From the NCBI GenBank assembly GCA_012103495.1, contig WLWR01000017.1, positions 1-14,828 of the forward strand: 14,828 nt of DNA. The letters run 5' to 3'. Shown here piece by piece: positions 1 through 5,882 of this stretch (position 1 is the first letter of the stretch; each line of letters begins with the position of its first letter). The notes under the pieces are model-generated. The model saw only the letters and a list, made by a program, of their open reading frames with translations. It was not told the origin of the DNA and made no database searches. The position numbers and the translations under genes were made by a program. The DNA comes from Legionellales bacterium (GTDB lineage: Bacteria > Pseudomonadota > Gammaproteobacteria > WLWR01).

Positions 1-2
1 TA

Positions 3-125
3 CGCGAATTTGCTAGCATCGCCTGCGTGAATGACGCATTGGAAGAGTACTTCAATTATTATAACCACGAGCGATTTCATCAATCCTTGGGTTATCAGAC
101 ACCTGCAGCCGTTTATCTGCAGTAA
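3..125 (+). CDS. IS3-family transposase OrfB, C-terminal fragment
   Basis: This is the last 40 codons of a DDE transposase (rve integrase core) whose beginning lies before the window. The visible sequence contains EYFNYYNHERFHQSLGYQTP followed by AAVY, the very typical end of IS3-family OrfB proteins: the catalytic-domain helix after the third acidic residue, then the NxxRxHxSLGxxTPxxxY signature. The reading frame starts at base 3 and closes with TAA at 123-125. The catalytic DDE residues lie upstream and cannot be checked, so whether the element is active is unknown. A different frame across the same bases opens at 31 and is a shadow. Confidence 0.85.
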   Translation, partial: REFASIACVNDALEEYFNYYNHERFHQSLGYQTPAAVYLQ

Positions 126-130
126 AAGGT

Positions 131-230
131 GTCTGTGGAGAAGCTATGGACAAGACCGGCACAAGTGGTGGAAAACACGATGTGTTTCCCACCACTTGCA
201 CCAAGCCTTGCCCACAACTTCTCCACAGAC
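131..230. repeat. ~100-bp imperfect palindrome in the IS tail
   Basis: The outer arms 131-154 and 207-230 match in inverse orientation at 21 of 24 positions and begin GTCTGTGGAGAAG. After a few unpaired bases the inner arms 162-178 and 182-198 pair almost completely around ACAAGTGGTGG. The centre is at about 180. Transcribed, it would form one long cruciform-like hairpin. It starts six bases after the transposase stop. It may be an integral part of this IS (transcript protection or attenuation) or a separate palindromic unit inserted in it; the window cannot decide between these. Confidence 0.8.
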
Positions 231-273
231 GGATGAATTTAGATATAACAATTGTGTTTTATCTTAATAATGG

Positions 274-287
274 GGCGCTTATGCGCC
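274..287. other. Small GC-rich hairpin in the IS tail
   Basis: GGCGC-TTAT-GCGCC forms a perfect five-pair stem with a four-base loop. It is followed on the plus strand by an A-rich run (AATAAAAAA), not a T run, so it is not a standard plus-strand terminator. On the minus strand the stretch after the stem is not T-rich either. It may block transcripts entering the element or simply be an IS structural feature. Confidence 0.4.
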
Positions 288-321
288 AATAAAAAACTCA
301 GGCAGTATATCTTAAACAAGC

Positions 322-349
322 CTGGTTGCTGTCCAACGAATGGGGTCCA
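322..349. repeat. Right terminal inverted repeat of the IS3-family element
   Basis: Read from the boundary inwards (minus strand from 349) the end begins TGGACCCC-ATT-CGTTGGACAG, a common IS3-family terminus. The left partner is outside the window, so the repeat is identified by pattern only. The ATG of the next gene at 340-342 lies inside this repeat. Confidence 0.55.
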
Positions 350-1863
350 CTATAAAAAATTTATCAACACCACAATATATTGAATTACTTGAGTCAAGGA
401 TCATGATTTTATCAAAATTGGTTGACCCATTGTTGGATGGACCCCAGTCAGCTTTTGATCGAATTACCCGGTTATTATCGCTAAGTGCTGCTTCAAGAAA
501 ACAAGAAGAGTCTGTCTCAGAAGAACAGGAGGAATCTCATCCGGAGCCAACTTTATTACGAAAGTTGGTGACTAAGACTCAGAGAGAATGGATACGTCGG
601 AGTCAAGACCGCTGGAATGATGAAGAAAAAAGAGCAAGTGACGTGCCATCATTGGATGAATTAACTGAATCCACAAAAGAATCTATTAACTCTGAATTAA
701 AAGCACTTGGGTTTATTGAGGCTGTGCCACCACCACCGGTGGATAATTATCGGTATCAGTGGGGGATGGTTTTTGGCGGTTCTATTCCTGCTATGTTTAA
801 ACGCTTGGATTATTTGTGGTGTTTGATAAATGAGGATGTAGAGAATAGAAAAATTATCTCAGGTGAGTTTGAAATATTTTTATTAGGTAGTCGGAATTCA
901 AGCAGTCGCTATTTAAATAATTTACCAGGATTAGTACAGTGCTTTCCTGATAAATTCAACAAACTAAAAAATAAGGGTGGAGGACTTCCAAAACAAGCGA
1001 CGGAAGATGAAATTAAACAATGGGTGAGTAATCTGGAAAGAGAGGAGGGCGTATTTCTAGAGCAGGCAACAGAAAGCGAAGTGATGCAATGGTTGGCTGA
1101 TCAAATGGAATGGCCGCCCAAAGGCGTAACTTTTACATTAATTGATACACCGTTTCAACCAGTGGTTGGGAGCAATCAGTTAAGAGCACCAAAATCAGAC
1201 GATCAGCTGCGATGTTTATTGGAAGAGTTAAACACACGGGATAAGCCTTGGCCTCAGGGGCCAGTGCTTGCTGTGACGAATAATCCGTTTGTACAAAGAC
1301 AAGCATCATTAAATACACTCACGATATTTTTCTCTTCATTAGGCAATAATATCCTTCCAGTTGTGGTTCCAGTCGGTTGTGATGCTGACAAATATACAGC
1401 TAAGATTGGTGAACAGATTAAAACAGGAAACCTAGTGGATATGAAAGGATTATTGGATGAATGTGCCCGTTATTTTTATCAGTTAGAGCGTTATCTAATA
1501 AAGCAAGAAAATGAAGTTGAACGGATTAAACAAGGTGTAGAGGAAAATGATCATACCGTCCAGGCACTTTTGTCAGAAATATTGGGTTATATTCACCTGG
1601 GGTGTGGTGAGTATCAAAAAGCACGCGAATCTTATCAAAAAGGATTATCTCATATTGAAAGTGAAGAGCGAGGTGATGAGAGAGTAAAACAATTATCCGA
1701 ACGACTATCTAACAAGATTGCCGAAGTAAACCGAATTTTGGAGAAATCGCAGACAGTAAATAGAGCAGGATTTTTTGCCGAAAGTGGCTTACCCCATAGT
1801 GATGGACGAGTTAAATCGGGTTTGCCGGATGTTGTACATGAAAGTGTTGCATCTATGGGATAA
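340..1863 (+). CDS. Uncharacterised 507-residue protein, YdcF/DUF218-like signature plus TPR-like C-terminal hairpin
   Basis: No signal peptide or membrane segment is seen, so it is probably soluble. Residues 140-183 (WGMVFGGSIPAMFKRLDYL, then IFLLGSR), the acidic ESEVMQW at 245-251, IDTP at 268-271 and GPVLAVTNNPFVQRQ at 307-321 follow the order of motifs seen in YdcF/DUF218-like alpha/beta proteins. This is recognition by eye and the enzyme activity is not known. A glutamate-rich linker spans 54-68, and 130-133 is a PPPP run. Residues 219-233 and 242-257 repeat the pattern QATExEhxQW. Residues 408-440 look like one TPR unit (LGYIHLGCGEYQKARESY), followed by a helical stretch to 470. The start used is the only in-frame ATG near the front, but it lies inside the IS inverted repeat, so the natural 5' end may have been replaced; Met22 (403) is an alternative. 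The gene is AT-richer than the core genes nearby. Confidence 0.65.
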   Translation: MGSTIKNLSTPQYIELLESRIMILSKLVDPLLDGPQSAFDRITRLLSLSAASRKQEESVSEEQEESHPEPTLLRKLVTKTQREWIRRSQDRWNDEEKRASDVPSLDELTESTKESINSELKALGFIEAVPPPPVDNYRYQWGMVFGGSIPAMFKRLDYLWCLINEDVENRKIISGEFEIFLLGSRNSSSRYLNNLPGLVQCFPDKFNKLKNKGGGLPKQATEDEIKQWVSNLEREEGVFLEQATESEVMQWLADQMEWPPKGVTFTLIDTPFQPVVGSNQLRAPKSDDQLRCLLEELNTRDKPWPQGPVLAVTNNPFVQRQASLNTLTIFFSSLGNNILPVVVPVGCDADKYTAKIGEQIKTGNLVDMKGLLDECARYFYQLERYLIKQENEVERIKQGVEENDHTVQALLSEILGYIHLGCGEYQKARESYQKGLSHIESEERGDERVKQLSERLSNKIAEVNRILEKSQTVNRAGFFAESGLPHSDGRVKSGLPDVVHESVASMG

Positions 1864-1891
1864 AAATCGTCATAATTGACCGATACCAAGT

Positions 1892-1920
1892 TGTCATCTC
1901 CCGTGATTGTGGAGATGACA
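1892..1920. terminator. Intergenic hairpin between convergent genes
   Basis: TGTCATCTCC (1892-1901) and GGAGATGACA (1911-1920) form a perfect 10-pair stem with a nine-base loop. It lies in the 71-base gap between two converging genes and is the natural place for a bidirectional terminator. No T run follows on either strand, so intrinsic termination is not assured. Confidence 0.45.
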
Positions 1921-1934
1921 CCCTGGGATGTTCG

Positions 1935-3158
1935 CTAATCGCGTCGGATAGGTTGCCAATTTAAATAAGTCGCATTACGCCACAACCATTCAAATGGACC
2001 GTATTTGAAATAGTGCAACCACAGTGTTGAAAAAAAGATTAACAGCAACCAGATCATAACGACGATGGTTATTTGACCGATGCGGTTCACTTGACCAAAT
2101 AATCCAAACCCTTGACCATAAAAAAGAATAAAACAGATAAATGTTTGTAATAAATAATTGGTGAAAGCCATTCTCCCGACACAGCAAAGTTTGTGCTGCA
2201 ATGCTGACCAGCGGGTTGATTGACTGATTAATATCATCAGTCCAATGTAACCGATAGCCACCAATAGGCTGGCAAAGTAACCTAAGCCGTTAAACCATAA
2301 AAAGGTCGCATTGACTTGCCATTGATTGGCCATTAAACCGTATAAACTGATGGCGGTGAGGGGTAACCCCGTGGCTAAAAAAATAATCGCTAATTTTTTA
2401 TAAAATGTCCGGCTGCGGTTACCACTGAAAACATCCCATTTAAATAAAGCCATTCCCAACAGCATGATGCCACTAATGAGCCAAAAGGTTTGAGTAATTA
2501 AATATTCGGTTTGATAAACAAACACAGTTTCAAATCGATGAGGAATTTGTTGCCACCAAGAACCTTGATAAATAGCCACTTCACGGGCAATCTCAATTTG
2601 GCTGGGAGCGAGAAATTGATAAAATTCTTGGATGGCTTCTGTGCTCATCGAATGCCAGACAAGGGCTGGATAAAATTCAACAGCGTAACCAATGCTGATC
2701 AACATGCAACCCAGCCATGCTAAGCGTTTGGCAGACCAGTGGCGTAACCAGATAATCCAAAAACCACAGACAGCATACGTCACTAAAATATCACCGTACC
2801 AAAACAGATACGCATGGAGTAGACCAATGATGAATAAAAAGAAAATGCGTCGATAATAAATGGAATAAATTCGATTGAATTTTTGTTCAAGCCGGCGAGA
2901 CAATAAAATGGTACTGGCGCCAAACAGCATGGAAAAAATAGTAATAAATTTGCCTTTGGCAAACAAATAATTGAGAGCGAATACCCAGTAATTGAATCCC
3001 GTTAAATCCCCAAATGTAGTTGGGTTTTCATATGCAGCCATTACCATGGCAAACAATTGAATGTTCAATAATAAGATGCCAAGCACGGCGATGCCACGAA
3101 TGAAATCGATGGTAGTAATTCTTTGTTCAGTCGATGGACTATTAGAGGTCAGGTTCAT
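1935..3158 (-). CDS. DUF418 (YeiB-like) multi-pass inner membrane protein
   Basis: A 407-residue protein with about ten or eleven hydrophobic segments. Family hallmarks are clear and in order: DFIRGIAVLGILLLNI at 18-33, GLLHAYLFWYGDILVTYA at 112-129, GRMAFTNYLLQT at 328-339 and FKYGPFEWLWR at 384-394. These mark the N-terminal acyltransferase-like half and the C-terminal DUF418 domain of YeiB-type proteins. The length is normal for the family. The biochemical role is not established; related membrane acyltransferase folds suggest transfer of an acyl group to an envelope component, which is inference. No clear Shine-Dalgarno sequence precedes the ATG. It lies 137 bases downstream of the L,D-transpeptidase on the same strand, so read-through from that gene's promoter is possible. 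Confidence 0.9.
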   Translation of the reverse strand: MNLTSNSPSTEQRITTIDFIRGIAVLGILLLNIQLFAMVMAAYENPTTFGDLTGFNYWVFALNYLFAKGKFITIFSMLFGASTILLSRRLEQKFNRIYSIYYRRIFFLFIIGLLHAYLFWYGDILVTYAVCGFWIIWLRHWSAKRLAWLGCMLISIGYAVEFYPALVWHSMSTEAIQEFYQFLAPSQIEIAREVAIYQGSWWQQIPHRFETVFVYQTEYLITQTFWLISGIMLLGMALFKWDVFSGNRSRTFYKKLAIIFLATGLPLTAISLYGLMANQWQVNATFLWFNGLGYFASLLVAIGYIGLMILISQSTRWSALQHKLCCVGRMAFTNYLLQTFICFILFYGQGFGLFGQVNRIGQITIVVMIWLLLIFFSTLWLHYFKYGPFEWLWRNATYLNWQPIRRD

Positions 3159-3254
3159 CTGGATTGTTACTGCTAGCCTATGATAAAAAATCGATTCTAA
3201 CAGAAATGAATATCAAGATACGAATCTTGCTCGCGGTCGGCTTGTTGTTAAGTT

Positions 3255-3273
3255 TGGGGCAACTCCGGCCCCA
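3255..3273 (-). terminator. Weak hairpin after the L,D-transpeptidase gene
   Basis: TGGGGC and GCCCCA form a six-pair, mostly GC stem with a seven-base loop, 22 bases past the stop codon of the minus-strand gene. On the minus strand it is followed by AAACTTAAC, not a T run, so it may pause or only partly terminate transcription. It could also be chance. Confidence 0.3.
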
Positions 3274-3295
3274 TTTAGTTACAACTTATCTTCAA

Positions 3296-4027
3296 TTAGA
3301 CTAATTGCGTGCTACGAATAAATGCTGACTTAGCTAGAAATGTTTGTTTAGGGTAGTAAGCAAAGACCACAGAGCCGCCTTTGATTTTATTAATCACCGG
3401 TTTGGCCAAGTGACTGGCAACGGCAGGACATCCCCAGCTACGACCCAAGTAACCATTCTTTTTAATGAACGATTCGTTGGCATAAGCGGCGCCATGCATG
3501 ACGATACGACGTTGATAAGCATTGTCATTAATGCCTTTTTCTAAGCCGTGTAAATTGAGTGAATAACCATTGGCGCCCTGATAAGTGTCGGCGGTAATGA
3601 ATGTACCAAGGCTGGATTGTTTACTGCCATTGGTATTGGAAAAACTGGATGCCTTTAAGCCACCAGAATTTTTGCCGTGAGAGACATGGGTGTAGTAAGA
3701 CACTTTGTTGTTGTGTATGTCAAAAATCCACATGCGCTTTTTACTGGATGGTAATGAATAATCGATCACCGTTAACAGCGGCTTTTTCACTTGGCCTTTT
3801 TGATGAGCGTTTTTATAAGCGGTGACTGCCATACGCAAGACTTTTCGATCAATTTGGGGTGCTTGTGCACTTAATTTTTTCACCATGCTATTAATGCGTT
3901 GCTCAACAGGGGCGGTGGTTTTCGCATGGGAAACTTGGGTTATTGCTTGATAAGCGAGAATAGTAAATAGGGTAAATAAGAAATAAAGTGTTGATTTTAA
4001 TACAGTTTTGTTAGCCAATAACATCAT
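3296..4027 (-). CDS. Secreted murein L,D-transpeptidase catalytic domain (YkuD_2 type) protein
   Basis: A 243-residue precursor. Residues 1-35 form a signal peptide: positively charged start, hydrophobic stretch LYFLFTLFTILAY, and a likely cut after SHA at 33-35. The mature part carries the cysteine-transpeptidase signature: His178 in VMHGAAYA, then GRSWGCPAV with the probable nucleophile Cys200. The TLGTF-like segment SSLGTFITADTY at 138-149 and LNLHGLEKGIND precede it, as is usual in the 'murein L,D-transpeptidase catalytic domain' family (PF13645 type). These proteins act in the periplasm on peptidoglycan stem peptides; the precise reaction (cross-link, anchoring or hydrolysis) cannot be read from sequence. 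Two ATG codons in a row (4027 and 4024) could start it. A well-spaced sigma70 promoter lies about 80 bases upstream. Confidence 0.9.
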   Translation of the reverse strand: MMLLANKTVLKSTLYFLFTLFTILAYQAITQVSHAKTTAPVEQRINSMVKKLSAQAPQIDRKVLRMAVTAYKNAHQKGQVKKPLLTVIDYSLPSSKKRMWIFDIHNNKVSYYTHVSHGKNSGGLKASSFSNTNGSKQSSLGTFITADTYQGANGYSLNLHGLEKGINDNAYQRRIVMHGAAYANESFIKKNGYLGRSWGCPAVASHLAKPVINKIKGGSVVFAYYPKQTFLAKSAFIRSTQLV

Positions 4028-4106
4028 AAATTAACTCGTGGGTTTGAGTGAACACTCAGAAGTTAGTTATTGTTGTTATTGGGTCTGAGACCGAATAAAG
4101 TGAGCT

Positions 4107-4135
4107 ATTATACGGACAATGAATGAAAATGTAAA
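4107..4135 (-). promoter_or_regulatory. sigma70-type promoter for the L,D-transpeptidase gene
   Basis: On the minus strand, TTTACA (4135-4130) is followed after exactly 17 bases by TATAAT (4112-4107). This leaves a leader of roughly 70-75 bases before the ATG at 4027. It is the best promoter match in the window. Confidence 0.65.
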
Positions 4136-4224
4136 CCCCATGACTATTGAGAGTGGGTGGAAGCTAAGTGGAAATTGTTTTTGTTTGCATGAGATATCGC
4201 TCGCAAAAACCAGAAGGATAAGTA

Positions 4225-4230
4225 TATAAT
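4225..4230 (+). promoter_or_regulatory. Probable -10 box for glnA
   Basis: A perfect TATAAT lies 50 bases before the glnA start. No good -35 box is found at the proper distance, which would fit an activator-dependent promoter. I see neither a sigma54 GG-N10-GC element nor NtrC-type dyads in the 250-base gap. Confidence 0.4.
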
Positions 4231-4267
4231 CGCCTGCGTTTATCCTATCTAATATTTATTTTTTGCT

Positions 4268-4272
4268 GGAGG
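4268..4272 (+). promoter_or_regulatory. Ribosome binding site deciding the glnA start
   Basis: GGAGG lies 7 bases before ATG at 4280 and only 4 bases before the in-frame GTG at 4277. The spacing favours the ATG as the start. Confidence 0.6.
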
Positions 4273-4279
4273 TTGCGTG

Positions 4280-5698
4280 ATGAGTTCGTCGGCACTAAAC
4301 GATGTATTGGCCTTAGTGAAACAAGTAGAAGCTAAGTTTGCAGATTTGCGGTTTACCGATACGTTGGGTAAAGAGCAACATGTGACACTGCCTGCGACGC
4401 TGGTGGATGAGGAATTGTTACAACACGGTAAAATGTTTGATGGATCTTCAGTCAAGGGTTGGCAAGGGATCCATCAATCCGATTTATTGTTGTTGCCGGA
4501 TCCCAGTACGGTGTTGGTGGATCCTTTTTGTGATGATACCACCATCATTTTACGCTGCGATGTGATTGACCCAGGGACGCAGCAACCTTATCGACGTGAT
4601 CCACGTTCGTTGGCAAAACGAGCCGAAGCCTATTTACGCTCGACGGGGATTGCCGATACGTTTTATTGCGGCCCGGAGCCGGAGTTTTTTATTTTTGACG
4701 ATGTACGCTGGAAAGTCGATTTAAGCGGTGCTTTTTATAAAGTGGATTCAGAAGAAGCGGCTTGGAATTCCGACAAAATCATTGAGGGAGGCAACATCGG
4801 TCATCGTCCCGCGGTCAAGGGTGGATATTTCCCAGTGCCGCCAGTGGATTCGGCGCATGATATTCGTTCAGCCATTTGTTTGCACTTGGAAAATCTGGGG
4901 ATTGAAGTGGAGGCGCACCATCACGAAGTGGCGACCAGTAATCAAAATGAAGTTTCGACTAAATTTAATTCGTTAGTGCGCAAAGCAGATGAAGTGTTGG
5001 TGATGAAATATGTAATTCACAACGTGGCGCATTTGTATGGGAAGACGGCAACGTTCATGCCCAAACCCATTGTTGGAGATAATGGCAGCGGCATGCATTG
5101 CCATCAATCGTTGGCGAAAGAGGGACGCAATATTTTTCAAGGTGATGAATATGCAGGTTTGTCCAAAGAAGCATTGTATTACATCGGTGGCATTATCAAA
5201 CATGCCAAAGCATTGAATGCGTTTACCAATCCATCCACCAACAGTTACAAGCGATTGGTGCCTGGGTTTGAAGCGCCGGTGTTGTTGGCTTATTCTGCAT
5301 GCAACCGTTCAGCATCGATCCGCATTCCGCATGTCAATACGCCACAAGCGGTGCGTTTGGAAGTTCGGTTTCCCGATACGTTAGCCAATCCCTACTTGGC
5401 TTTTAGTGCGATGATGTTGGCAGGTTTGGATGGCATTCGCAATCAAATTGAACCCGGCGCGGCAATCGATAAAAACTTATACGAATTGCCAGCATCTGAA
5501 TTGCAACAGGTACAAACCGTTTGCGCCAGTTTGGCCGAAGCGTTGGATCATTTGGATCAAGATCGTGAATTTTTATTACAAGGCGATGTGTTCAGCGATG
5601 ATTTAATTGACAGCTATATCAATGTTAAACAAGAAGAAGTCACCAAGTTACGCATGGCCACCCATCCAATTGAATTTGAAATGTATTACAGTCAGTAG
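4280..5698 (+). CDS. glnA: Type I glutamine synthetase
   Basis: Catalyses the ATP-dependent condensation of ammonia and glutamate to glutamine in the cytoplasm, forming a dodecamer. The 472-residue length matches bacterial GSI-beta enzymes. Signatures present: FDGSSVKGW near 53-61, GPEPEFFIFD near 131-140 (metal-binding glutamates), HHHEVAT at 213-219, KPIVGDNGSGMHCHQSL near 262-278 and NRSASIRIP at 342-350. DKNLYELP carries the adenylylation tyrosine (Tyr401), so GlnE-type control is expected. Two unusual substitutions occur in conserved stretches: SNQ in place of the usual AGQ after HHHEVAT, and Cys341 where YSARNRSA normally has Arg. The start is the ATG set by GGAGG. The gene stands alone; no ntrBC follows it. 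Confidence 0.97.
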   Translation: MSSSALNDVLALVKQVEAKFADLRFTDTLGKEQHVTLPATLVDEELLQHGKMFDGSSVKGWQGIHQSDLLLLPDPSTVLVDPFCDDTTIILRCDVIDPGTQQPYRRDPRSLAKRAEAYLRSTGIADTFYCGPEPEFFIFDDVRWKVDLSGAFYKVDSEEAAWNSDKIIEGGNIGHRPAVKGGYFPVPPVDSAHDIRSAICLHLENLGIEVEAHHHEVATSNQNEVSTKFNSLVRKADEVLVMKYVIHNVAHLYGKTATFMPKPIVGDNGSGMHCHQSLAKEGRNIFQGDEYAGLSKEALYYIGGIIKHAKALNAFTNPSTNSYKRLVPGFEAPVLLAYSACNRSASIRIPHVNTPQAVRLEVRFPDTLANPYLAFSAMMLAGLDGIRNQIEPGAAIDKNLYELPASELQQVQTVCASLAEALDHLDQDREFLLQGDVFSDDLIDSYINVKQEEVTKLRMATHPIEFEMYYSQ

Positions 5699-5729
5699 TG
5701 TTGGTATTCGCATGCGCAGTGTGTCGGAT

Positions 5730-5748
5730 GCGGATTGCGCCGCTTTTT
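5730..5748 (+). terminator. Possible rho-independent terminator after glnA
   Basis: GCGG (5730-5733) and CCGC (5740-5743) can pair around a six-base loop and are followed at once by TTTTT. The stem is short, so this is a weak call, but it sits 30-50 bases after the glnA stop. Confidence 0.35.
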
Positions 5749-5816
5749 CAAAATCATTTATAATGAATAAAAACTTGGTTCCCAATGTCACTTGCCTATC
5801 ATGTGAAGTAAAGCAG

Positions 5817-5844
5817 TTGAATAAGTCAAATAAATCGGCATACT
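5817..5844 (+). promoter_or_regulatory. Possible promoter of the GTPase-like gene
   Basis: TTGAAT (5817-5822) and CATACT (5839-5844) are separated by 16 bases and lie about 40 bases before the ATG. Each box deviates from consensus, so support is modest. Confidence 0.3.
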
Positions 5845-5882
5845 AACAAGATAAGAGTTAATTAATAGGGGTTTCGTTAACG

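Larger units (their letters stand above)
1..349 (+). mobile_element. Right end of an IS3-family insertion sequence (partial)
   Basis: The window opens inside an insertion sequence. Three things support this: the C-terminal end of an IS3-type transposase (stop at 123-125), a non-coding tail of about 220 bases, and a terminal inverted repeat that ends around 349 with GGGGTCCA. Read inwards from the boundary it starts TGGACCCC and then contains TTGGACAG, which is the usual TG-starting pattern of IS3-family ends. The left end is outside the window, so the target duplication cannot be seen. The tail between transposase stop and inverted repeat is longer than usual for this family and holds a large palindrome. 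The exact boundary is inferred from the pattern of the end, not from a second copy. Confidence 0.7.

Noticed and set aside
131..230. Replication origin or DnaA-box cluster
   Set aside because: Only a pair of one-mismatch DnaA-like boxes exists and both are arms of one palindrome within an IS; no AT-rich unwinding region or dnaA/dnaN neighbour is seen.
31..267. A 78-codon plus-strand frame over the IS tail
   Set aside because: It overlaps the transposase end in another frame and runs through the palindrome; its peptide has no protein-like pattern.
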